Origin: Hyphomicrobiales bacterium
GTDB taxonomy: Bacteria; Pseudomonadota; Alphaproteobacteria; Rhizobiales; Xanthobacteraceae
Assembly: GCA_009377755.1 (NCBI GenBank)
Contig: WHTM01000049.1
Coordinates: 1-35,523 of the forward strand
DNA length: 35,523 nt
Direction of reading: 5' to 3'
Notes under the pieces: generated by a model
What the model was told of the DNA's origin: nothing
The model's database searches: none
The model's input: only the letters and a program-made list of their open reading frames with translations
Shown: piece after piece, positions 7,461-14,466 of the stretch
Position numbering within the stretch: position 1 is the stretch's first letter
Layout of the letters: each line of letters begins with the position of its first letter
Position numbers and translations under genes: made by a program

Positions 7461-9142
7461 GTTTCTTCCGTTGCGCCGTAACGTCCCACGGCCGCCTCGG
7501 GAGAGACAAACCCTTCGGCGACGTCGCGCGCGATGGCCTCGCGGCCGCGTTTCTTCGGGTCGCCGTAGCCGCCGCCGCCGCCGGTGAGGAACGTCACGGC
7601 ATCGCCGGCCGCGATCTCGACTTCGGTTGCCTTCAAGGCGACGGTCTCAGACCCGTCCGCCGCGCGATGCACGATGGCGCAGTTGGTGGCCGCGGGCGCA
7701 CCGCCGTGCAGGCCCCAGGGCGGATCGACGGTGCGGTCGCAATTGATGTTGGCCTTGCACTTGGTCAGCAAGCGGTAGGTGATCTCGAGGCCGAGCCCGC
7801 CGCGAAACCGCCCGGCGCCGCCCGAGTCGCGGCGCAGCGCGTGCTTCTCGATCAGCACCGGATACTTGATCTCCTGCAGTTCCACCGGGGTGTTGCGCAC
7901 GTCGCCCTGGCAGACCGAGACGCTGGCAGATTCGCCGTCCTCGTTCGGCCGGCCGCCCCAGCCGCCGCCGAAGATGTTCATCAGCAGGAAGCGGCTGCCG
8001 TCCTCGCGGAAGCCGAAGAACGAGCAGCCGCCCATGTCGCCTTTGTGCGCGGCAGGAATACGCTGTGGCACGGCCGGCGCCAGCGCCTTGAGGATCGTGT
8101 CGATTACCGTCGGCAGCGAGATGCTCCACAGCCCGAGCGCTGCTGGCGGCCCTGCGCTCAGGATCGTGCCCTCGGGCAGCACTACATTGAGCGGGCGGAA
8201 GCAGCCTTCGTTGACGTCGAGCTCCGGCGACGTGAGCGCCTTGAAGGCAACGCGGGCCGCGGCAATGCCGCCGGACTTGCCGGAGTTCATCGGGCTCGGC
8301 AGTTGTGGATTCATCTCGCTGAAGTCGACCGTCATCTGCGAGCCTTCGACCTTGACGGTGACCTTGACGCGCACCGGCTTGTCGAGGCTGCGCCCGTCGT
8401 TGTCGAGGAAGCTTTCCGCCGTGTAGATGCCGTCCGGAATCCGTTCCACGACGCGGCGCGCCGCCATCTCGGCCTGATCCCAGATCCTAGCGATGCAGGC
8501 TTCTACCGTCTCGCGGCCGTAACGCGCCAGCAACTCCCCGTAGCGCCTAGCGCCGAGTTGGCACGAGGCGATCTGCGCGCGCAGGTCGCCGAGGCTGGCA
8601 TCAGGAAACCGGATATTGTCGCGGATGATCTGCCACAGCGTCTCGTTGCGCTTGCCCGCCTCGTAGATCTTGAGCGATCGCATCTGCAGCCCTTCGGCAT
8701 AGATCTCGCTGGTCGCGAACGAGCCGAAGCCCTGCCGCATGCCGCCGATGTCGACCCAATGCGCGCGGTTCGCCGCAAAGCCGACGATTTCGCCATTGTG
8801 GAAACAGGGGGAGTAGACCACGACGTTGTTGAGGTGCTGTCCGCACACCTCGCCCTGGTTCATCACCACCACGTCGCCGGGCGAAAAGCCGTCGAGCCCG
8901 TACCGTTTGATGCCGTCCTCGACGGCGACGCCGAGGTCGGCGAGGAAGATCGGCAGACCGCCGCGGTTCTGCGAGATCATCCGCGCCTGCGGGTCGAGCA
9001 GGCCGCAGCAATAGTCGCGCACCTCATAGATCATCATGTTGTAGGCGGCCTTCGACAGCGCGTTCGCCATCTCGTCGGCATAGGCGACGATGGCGTTGCG
9101 GACGACCTCGACCGTGATCGGATGGGCTTTGTTGCGGGTCAT
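7457..9142 (-). CDS. hyuB: Hydantoinase B / oxoprolinase-family subunit (HyuB-like)
   Basis: A 561-residue protein of the HyuB family, partner of HyuA in ATP-dependent N-methylhydantoinase and in acetone/acetophenone carboxylases. It opens with ITVEVVRNAIVAYADEMANAL. The conserved blocks are present: QNRGGLPIFLADLG, the GDVVVMNQ and GQHLNNVVVYSP blocks, HWVDIGGMRQG, PSPMNSGKSGGIAAARVAFK, and the C-terminal GGGGGYGDP. The ATG at 9142 overlaps the hyuA TGA (ATGA), so I reject the longer upstream open frame. The next gene starts inside its own stop. The two subunits should form one cytoplasmic enzyme. Whether it hydrolyses a cyclic amide or carboxylates a ketone cannot be told from sequence; the M24 neighbours favour hydrolysis. 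Confidence 0.93.
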   Translation of the reverse strand: MTRNKAHPITVEVVRNAIVAYADEMANALSKAAYNMMIYEVRDYCCGLLDPQARMISQNRGGLPIFLADLGVAVEDGIKRYGLDGFSPGDVVVMNQGEVCGQHLNNVVVYSPCFHNGEIVGFAANRAHWVDIGGMRQGFGSFATSEIYAEGLQMRSLKIYEAGKRNETLWQIIRDNIRFPDASLGDLRAQIASCQLGARRYGELLARYGRETVEACIARIWDQAEMAARRVVERIPDGIYTAESFLDNDGRSLDKPVRVKVTVKVEGSQMTVDFSEMNPQLPSPMNSGKSGGIAAARVAFKALTSPELDVNEGCFRPLNVVLPEGTILSAGPPAALGLWSISLPTVIDTILKALAPAVPQRIPAAHKGDMGGCSFFGFREDGSRFLLMNIFGGGWGGRPNEDGESASVSVCQGDVRNTPVELQEIKYPVLIEKHALRRDSGGAGRFRGGLGLEITYRLLTKCKANINCDRTVDPPWGLHGGAPAATNCAIVHRAADGSETVALKATEVEIAAGDAVTFLTGGGGGYGDPKKRGREAIARDVAEGFVSPEAAVGRYGATEET

Positions 9143-11226
9143 GGTTGTCCTGCGGCCTCGACGGCAACGTCGATCATCAGATGCCCCGCTTCCGACACGG
9201 TGGCAACATCGCCAGGGTGCAGCAGCGTCGTTGCGTTCGGCTCCTCGATCACGGCGGGCCCCTCCACGATGGCGCCGACGGCAAGCGACGGCCGCCAGAC
9301 GATGCGTGCGCGCGCCGGGCGCGCCGCATCGGTGAAGATCACGTCGCGCCATTCGTCGGCAACGGGCGGCTCCGGCGTCCAAGGTTCGGACAGCCAGCGC
9401 TCGGCGAGGGTGTCGGCCCGCGCCGCCGTGACCACCAGGCGGATGTTGACGACCTCGATGCGCTCGCCGGGTGCCGCCTGGCCGTAACGCTGATCGTGCG
9501 CGGCATCGAACAGCCGGCGTAGGGCCGCAAAATCGCCGCTTAATTGTCCGGCGTCGTCCACCGGCGTTGCGATCGTGTGTTCCTGGCCGATGTAGCGCAG
9601 ATCGGCAAGGAAGCGGAAGTCGGCAATGCTTTGCTCGACGCCGTCGCGTTCGAGGTGATCGCGGCCGACCTCGGCCAGTTCGCCAAACACGGCCTCCACC
9701 TGCGCCTTGTCCAACGCGCCGAGCGGGCCGTAGAGCGTGCGCACGAAATCCTGCCGCCACGACGCCATCAGCATGCCGAGCGCGGAGAAGGTGCCGGGTA
9801 CCTTCGGCACGACGACCTTCGGGATGAAGATTTCCCGCGCGATCGCCACCGCATGCAGGGGACCTGCGCCGCCGAAGGCGATGATCGCCGCCTGGCGCGG
9901 ATCGACGCCCTTGTTGACAGACACGGCCCGCACCGCGAGCGACATGGCGGCGTCCGCGATCTGGACCACGCCGAGCGCGCTCTCCGGGATGCTCAGCCGC
10001 AGTGGGCCGGCGACCTTCGCCTGCAATGCTTGCCCGGCGGCACTACGGTCGAGCTGCATGGCGCCGTTGAGGAACCGCCCAGCATTGAGGCGGCCAAGCA
10101 CGAGATCGGCATCGGTCACGACCGGATCGATCGAGCCATTGCCATAGGAGGCCGGGCCGGGATCGGCGCCGGCGCTTTCGGGGCCGACGTGCAGCCCGCC
10201 GTCGGCGTCGCACCAGGCGATCGAGCCGCCGCCGGCCCCGACCTCGACGATGTCGACCACCGGCAACAGCATCGGCTGCCCGCTCGCCGCGCCGCCGATG
10301 ACGTAGCCTTCCTCGATCGCCGGCGCGCCGCCGATGATCAGGCTCGCCTTGGCGGTGGTGCCGCCCATGTCGAAGCCGATAGCGCGCTCTATGCCGAGCC
10401 GCGCGGCGAGCTGTCCGGCGCCGATCATGCCGGCTACCGGGCCAGATTCCATCATCGCGACGGGCTGGTCCTGCGCCAGCCCGATCGACATCACGCCGCC
10501 GTTCGAGCGCATGATGTTGATCTTGCCGGCGAAGGTCTCGCTGTGGAGAAAGTCTTCGAGGCGTTTGAGATACGTTTGCACCCGCGGCCCGACGAAGGCG
10601 TTGAGCGCCGTGGTCGATGTGCGCTCGTATTCGCGGTACTCGCGGATGATCTCGTGTGATAGCGTCACGAACAGGTCCGGGAGTGCGTCGCGCAGGATAG
10701 CGCCGATGCGTCGCTCGTGCTCCGGGCTGGCATAGGCGTGCAGCAGGCAGACGGCGACCGCCTCGACCTTGAGAGCAGAGAGACTTTCGATGATGCCGCG
10801 CACTTCGGCCTCGTCAAGCGGAGTCAGCACCGCGCCCTTGGCGTTGATGCGCTCGGCAACCTCGAAGGTCAGCTCGCGCGGGATCAGTGGCTTCGGTCGG
10901 TGGAAGAACAAATTGAAGGCTTCAATCCGATTACCGCGGCCGATCGCGTAGGTGTCGCGGAAGCCGCGCGTCGTGATCAGCGCCGTGCGCGCGCCCTTGC
11001 GCTCCAGCACGGTGTTGATGGCGATGGTCGAGCCGTGCAGCACCTCGGCGAGCGAGGAGATGTCGCAATCGGCGAGCGTGAGGCTGTCGGCCACGCCGCG
11101 GGTCGGGTCGGCCGGCACGGTCGAGGTCTTCGACGTGACGATGCGGCCGTCGACGCAGCCGACCAGGTCGGTAAAGGTGCCGCCGATATCCACGCCGACG
11201 ATGTTCAATTCCGGCTCCGTACACAC
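9139..11226 (-). CDS. hyuA: Hydantoinase A / oxoprolinase-family ATPase subunit (HyuA-like)
   Basis: A 695-residue protein of the HyuA family, with actin-like ATP-binding folds. The N-terminal phosphate loop is VGVDIGGTFTDLVG and the second is IGFDMGGTTAKASLI. Further family blocks are SNGGVMSIGLAQ, MESGPVAGMIGA and IIAFGGAGPLHAVAIA. The C-terminal part ends with the EGPAVIEEPNATTLLHPGD block. GTG 11226 has no visible ribosome site; TTG 11205 has ACGGAG six bases before it and gives a start at NIVGVDIGG, so it may be the true start. It is first of a four-gene coupled operon whose promoter would lie in or beside the palindromic element at 11229-11329. The enzyme class is firm, the substrate open. 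Confidence 0.93.
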   Translation of the reverse strand: MCTEPELNIVGVDIGGTFTDLVGCVDGRIVTSKTSTVPADPTRGVADSLTLADCDISSLAEVLHGSTIAINTVLERKGARTALITTRGFRDTYAIGRGNRIEAFNLFFHRPKPLIPRELTFEVAERINAKGAVLTPLDEAEVRGIIESLSALKVEAVAVCLLHAYASPEHERRIGAILRDALPDLFVTLSHEIIREYREYERTSTTALNAFVGPRVQTYLKRLEDFLHSETFAGKINIMRSNGGVMSIGLAQDQPVAMMESGPVAGMIGAGQLAARLGIERAIGFDMGGTTAKASLIIGGAPAIEEGYVIGGAASGQPMLLPVVDIVEVGAGGGSIAWCDADGGLHVGPESAGADPGPASYGNGSIDPVVTDADLVLGRLNAGRFLNGAMQLDRSAAGQALQAKVAGPLRLSIPESALGVVQIADAAMSLAVRAVSVNKGVDPRQAAIIAFGGAGPLHAVAIAREIFIPKVVVPKVPGTFSALGMLMASWRQDFVRTLYGPLGALDKAQVEAVFGELAEVGRDHLERDGVEQSIADFRFLADLRYIGQEHTIATPVDDAGQLSGDFAALRRLFDAAHDQRYGQAAPGERIEVVNIRLVVTAARADTLAERWLSEPWTPEPPVADEWRDVIFTDAARPARARIVWRPSLAVGAIVEGPAVIEEPNATTLLHPGDVATVSEAGHLMIDVAVEAAGQP

Positions 11227-11228
11227 TC

Positions 11229-11329
11229 TGTCGTCCCGGGCGAGCGTAGCGAGACCCGGGACCCATAACCACAGCCGGGGAGTATGGGTCCCGGCTCTCG
11301 CTCGCTTCGCTCACTCGGCCGGGACGACA
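11229..11329. repeat. Palindromic intergenic element with nested inverted repeats
   Basis: The outer arms TGTCGTCCCGG (11229-11239) and CCGGGACGACA (11319-11329) pair perfectly. Inside them CCGGGACCCATA (11256-11267) pairs perfectly with TATGGGTCCCGG (11283-11294). The core 'acccataaccacag ... ggagtatgggtcc' recurs in the element at 18429-18512. It sits between the divergent hyuA-like and deacetylase-like genes. It looks like a dispersed non-coding repeat able to form a cruciform or RNA hairpin. Confidence 0.8.
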
Positions 11330-11415
11330 ACTGAGAGGTATTCACGGATCCCGATTTCCGTTGCGGGCGATCATGATCGCCTTGTATGGGTGAAAGGACA
11401 ATACGGAGCTCGGCG

Positions 11416-12273
11416 ATGAAATCGGTAGCGTGGCGTTGGCCGAACGGCAAGCGGATCGCCGTGATCTTCAATGTCTGCCTCGAAGCCTGGTCGGACGGCA
11501 AGGCGCCCGGCATCAGCCCGATGGGCAATCCGCTGCCGGCGGGTGTGCTCGACACCATGGCGATTTCCTGGGCCGCCTACGGCGTCAACGTCGGTATCTA
11601 CCGGCTGCTCGACGGCTTCGCGCGACACGGCGCCAAGTGCAGCGCGATGGTCAACGCCATCATCGCCGAGCGGTCGCCGCAGGCGGTCAAGGCGATCGCC
11701 GAAGGCGGCCACGAGGTCCTCTCGCATTCCTACACGATGGATGTGGTGCCGGGGCTGCTCAACGAAGACGAGCAGCGTAAGAATATCGAACGCTGCACGA
11801 CTGTGCTGGAGAAGGCCGCAGGTCGGAAAGTCCAGGGCTGGCTCAGCCCGCGTGGAACGTCCGGTCCGGGACACGCGCGCCTATTGGCTGACGCCGGCTT
11901 CCGCTGGCATGGCGATGTGTTCGACGACGACCTGCCGTACGTGCAGGCGTTCGGCGATCGCCGGATCGTGGCAATTCCGCTGGGGACCGACGTAAACGAT
12001 ATGCCGTTCATGAAGTTCGGCAACGTTCCGCATCTCATGCTCGATTCGTTCAATGAAAATATCGATGTCGCCCGCGCGCAGGGGGATCGCCCAGCGGTGA
12101 TCGACGTGACGGCGCACGCGCACATCTTCGGGCGGCCGCGCGGCGCCTATTTCTACGAGAAGATCATCGAACGGGCGGCGGCATGCGACGACGTATGGAT
12201 TGCCACCCGCGCCGAAATTGCCGATCACATGCTCGCGCGGAACTTCGGCAGTCATATCGCCGATCTCGGGTAG
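11416..12273 (+). CDS. Polysaccharide-deacetylase-fold hydrolase resembling metal-independent allantoinase PuuE
   Basis: A 285-residue protein of the NodB/polysaccharide deacetylase superfamily. The usual TFDDG motif is replaced by IFNVCLEAWSDG (residues 17-28, E23). The second motif is HEVLSHSYTMD, which keeps the first histidine (H104) but has Met108 where a metal histidine would be. Loss of the zinc ligands with retained fold is what is described for PuuE-type allantoinase, so a cyclic amide or other C-N hydrolysis is more likely than sugar deacetylation. There is no signal peptide, consistent with a cytoplasmic role. The ATG at 11416 has CGGAG seven bases upstream; the in-frame ATG at 11386 lacks this. 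It heads the plus-strand run leading to the CoA-transferase and Mo hydroxylase. Its stop codon lies at the centre of a perfect palindrome. Confidence 0.82.
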   Translation: MKSVAWRWPNGKRIAVIFNVCLEAWSDGKAPGISPMGNPLPAGVLDTMAISWAAYGVNVGIYRLLDGFARHGAKCSAMVNAIIAERSPQAVKAIAEGGHEVLSHSYTMDVVPGLLNEDEQRKNIERCTTVLEKAAGRKVQGWLSPRGTSGPGHARLLADAGFRWHGDVFDDDLPYVQAFGDRRIVAIPLGTDVNDMPFMKFGNVPHLMLDSFNENIDVARAQGDRPAVIDVTAHAHIFGRPRGAYFYEKIIERAAACDDVWIATRAEIADHMLARNFGSHIADLG

Positions 12274-12285
12274 ACCCGAGATCGG
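12260..12285. repeat. Perfect 12-base palindrome centred on a stop codon
   Basis: CCGATCTCGGGT (12260-12271) and ACCCGAGATCGG (12274-12285) are exact complements separated by two bases. The TAG stop of the deacetylase-like gene (12271-12273) lies at the centre. As RNA it would make a stem of about 11 pairs with a four-base loop. No U-tract follows, so a rho-independent terminator is unlikely; a processing or stability hairpin, or a protein site, is possible. Confidence 0.75.
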
Positions 12286-12331
12286 TGGCGCGTCCGGGAT
12301 GACAACCGCAGATTCATTGCAGCGTGAGCCG

Positions 12332-13480
12332 ATGATGACCCATCCCCTCTCAGGCATCACGGTCGTCTCCGTCGAGCAGGCGGTGGCGGCGCCGTTCTGC
12401 ACCGCGCGGCTTGCCGACGCGGGCGCCCGCGTAATCAAGGTGGAGCGTCCCGAGGGCGACTTCGCGCGCGGCTACGACGATGTCGCCAATGGGCAGAGCG
12501 TCCATTTCATCTGGCTCAATCGTGGCAAGGAATCGGTGGTGCTCGATCTCACCCAGGCGGACGATCGCGCGCGGCTGGAGAAACTGATTGCGCGTGCCGA
12601 TGTCCTGGTGCAAAACCTTAAGCCCGATGCGCTCGCGCGGCTCGGCTTCCCGATCGAACGGCTGCGCCGCGACCATCCGGCGCTGATCTGCTGCTCGATC
12701 TCCGGCTACGGCGACGACGGACCGTTGGCGCAGCGCAAGGCCTACGATCTGCTGGTCCAGGCAGAATCGGGCCTGTGCTCGATCACCGGCGGGCCGGAGG
12801 GGCCGGCGCGCGTCGGCATCTCGATCGTCGACATTTCGACCGGCGCGACGGCGCATGCGGCGATCCTCGAAGCGTTGGTCGCCCGCGGCCGCAGCGGACA
12901 GGGCTGTGACATCCGTATATCCATGTTCGACGTGATGGCGGACTGGCTGTCGATCCCGCTCCTAAATGCAGAGGGTGGGCATCCGCCGCAACGCATCGGC
13001 CTCGCGCATCCGTCGATCTCGCCTTATGGGGTGTTTCCCTCGAAGGACGGCGCGCAGATTCTCATTTCCATCCAGAACGACCGCGAATGGCGCGCGTTCT
13101 GCCGGCATGTGCTGCACAATCCTGGCGCCGCGGACGATCCGCGGTTCTCCGGCACGGTCGCGCGGGTGCGGCACCGTCAGGATACCGACGGCATGGTGGC
13201 TGGAGCGTTTGCATCACTCAGGCGCGACGATCTGGTGGCGCGGCTTATTGCCGCCGACACCGCCTTCGCCGAGGTCAACGACATGGCGGCGCTCTCGGCC
13301 CACGCGCACCTGCGGCGCACCGAGGTGGATACGCCAGCGGGGCGGATTTCCTTTCCGCAGCCCGCAGCGCTGTTCGACGGCGCGTCGCGTCCCTGCGGTC
13401 CGGTGCCGGCGCTTGGTGCCGATACCGAGCGCGTGTTGGCGGAGCACAGCGGCACGTCGCGCCCGGCAAAGGTCCCATGA
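12332..13480 (+). CDS. Family III CoA-transferase (CaiB/BaiF type)
   Basis: A 382-residue protein that would move CoA between carboxylic acids. The N-terminal block LSGITVVSVEQAVAAPFCT and the ARVIKVERPEGDFARGYD block are typical. The catalytic aspartate is in GISIVDISTGATAHAAILEAL. The PSISPYGVFPSKDG segment follows, as in members acting on dicarboxylic acids such as itaconate, mesaconate or citramalate. I start at ATG 12332 (a second ATG follows at 12335); the longer open frame upstream only overlaps the preceding gene. It follows the deacetylase-like gene by 58 bases and precedes the Mo-hydroxylase genes by 102 bases, in the same direction. It probably activates a product of that pathway, but its acids are unknown. 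Confidence 0.92.
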   Translation: MMTHPLSGITVVSVEQAVAAPFCTARLADAGARVIKVERPEGDFARGYDDVANGQSVHFIWLNRGKESVVLDLTQADDRARLEKLIARADVLVQNLKPDALARLGFPIERLRRDHPALICCSISGYGDDGPLAQRKAYDLLVQAESGLCSITGGPEGPARVGISIVDISTGATAHAAILEALVARGRSGQGCDIRISMFDVMADWLSIPLLNAEGGHPPQRIGLAHPSISPYGVFPSKDGAQILISIQNDREWRAFCRHVLHNPGAADDPRFSGTVARVRHRQDTDGMVAGAFASLRRDDLVARLIAADTAFAEVNDMAALSAHAHLRRTEVDTPAGRISFPQPAALFDGASRPCGPVPALGADTERVLAEHSGTSRPAKVP

Positions 13481-13519
13481 TTGGAACCCCTCTAGCGAGC
13501 CCGTAATGACTGTGCCATT

Positions 13520-13558
13520 TTGCCGCCCGCGGTCGCCCGGCGATGACCGGCGCGGCAA
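13520..13558. repeat. Small hairpin between CoA-transferase and Mo-hydroxylase genes
   Basis: TTGCCGC (13520-13526) pairs with GCGGCAA (13552-13558), and inside it CGGTC (13530-13534) pairs with GACCG (13545-13549). It lies in the 102-base gap after the CoA-transferase stop. It could modulate read-through or message stability. The stem is modest. Confidence 0.4.
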
Positions 13559-13582
13559 GATGAGAACGGCCGGCGGAGTGCA

Positions 13583-14452
13583 ATGACCCCATTCGAGTTG
13601 ATGGAACCGCAGACGCTGCAAGAGGCGGTGGGTTTGCTTGACCCCGATGACGCGAGCGTCCGTCCGGTTGCGGGCGGCACCGCGCTGATGCTGATGATGA
13701 AGGCGGGCGTGTTCGCACCGACCCGACTCGTCAGCCTGCAGCATATCGGGGCACAACACTCCGAGATCGGCGTATCGGGGGCCGGCGAACTGCGCATTGG
13801 TGCGATGGCGACGCTCTCCGCGCTTGAGCGGAACACGAAAGCGGCCGAGGCTTTTCCGGTGATCGCGCGCATGCTGCCGAGGCTCTCGAACGTGCGGGTG
13901 CGCAACGTCGCTTGCGTCGGTGGCGCGCTGGCGCATGGCGATCCGCACATGGACCTTCCGCCAGTGCTGGCGGCGCTCGGCGCCAAGGTCTCGATCGTCG
14001 GTCCGAAGGAATCGCGCGATGTCGCGGTGGACGAGCTCTACACGGGCTACTATGAGACGGTGGTCGGCCGCAACGAACTGATCGCCGACGTGATTGTTCC
14101 GGCGATGCAGAGCCGCAAGGCCGCCTACCTGAAGATCACCGCCCGCTCGGCCGACGACTGGCCGGCGCTCGGCGTTGCGGTCGCGTTGCATGCCGACGGC
14201 AACACGCTACGCGACGTGCGCCTGGTCGCGAGCGCGGCAACGGCCATGGTGATGCGGCTCACCGAAGCGGAAAAAATCTTGAACGGCGCCAGCGCCGACG
14301 ACGCGACGCTGAAGCGCGCCGGCGATGCCGCTGTCGCGGAGGCGCCGATCATCGGCGACATCCGCGGTTCCGTCGCCTACAAGCGCGAGCTGCTGCGCGT
14401 CGGCGTCGGACGCGCTGTCCGGCAGGCGCTCTCCAGCCGACCCACGCACTAG
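13583..14452 (+). CDS. Molybdenum hydroxylase FAD-binding subunit (CoxM/CutM type)
   Basis: A 289-residue medium subunit that passes electrons from the iron-sulfur subunit to its acceptor through FAD. The pyrophosphate-binding loop VRPVAGGTALMLMMKAG is near residues 27-43, and the second FAD motif is RVRNVACVGGALAHGDPHMD. The C-terminal CO-dehydrogenase flavoprotein domain ends with RELLRVGVGRAVRQAL. No extra 4Fe-4S insertion, as in 4-hydroxybenzoyl-CoA reductase, is seen. ATG 13583 has GGAG five bases upstream. The large subunit follows after 14 bases, so the three subunits form one operon in the order medium-large-small. Confidence 0.95.
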   Translation: MTPFELMEPQTLQEAVGLLDPDDASVRPVAGGTALMLMMKAGVFAPTRLVSLQHIGAQHSEIGVSGAGELRIGAMATLSALERNTKAAEAFPVIARMLPRLSNVRVRNVACVGGALAHGDPHMDLPPVLAALGAKVSIVGPKESRDVAVDELYTGYYETVVGRNELIADVIVPAMQSRKAAYLKITARSADDWPALGVAVALHADGNTLRDVRLVASAATAMVMRLTEAEKILNGASADDATLKRAGDAAVAEAPIIGDIRGSVAYKRELLRVGVGRAVRQALSSRPTH

Positions 14453-14466
14453 AGGACGCGAGACAT

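Noticed and set aside
7667-9487. 606-codon plus-strand open frame over the hyuB/hyuA genes
   Set aside because: Composition is that of an antisense shadow; the minus strand encodes complete, conserved HyuB and HyuA with coupled starts.
9143-9760. N-terminal extension of the HyuB-like frame
   Set aside because: The extra ~206 residues are the shadow of hyuA; the ATG at 9142 overlapping the hyuA stop is the natural start.
13480-13508. Tiny open frame after the CoA-transferase stop
   Set aside because: Nine codons with no ribosome site; intergenic.
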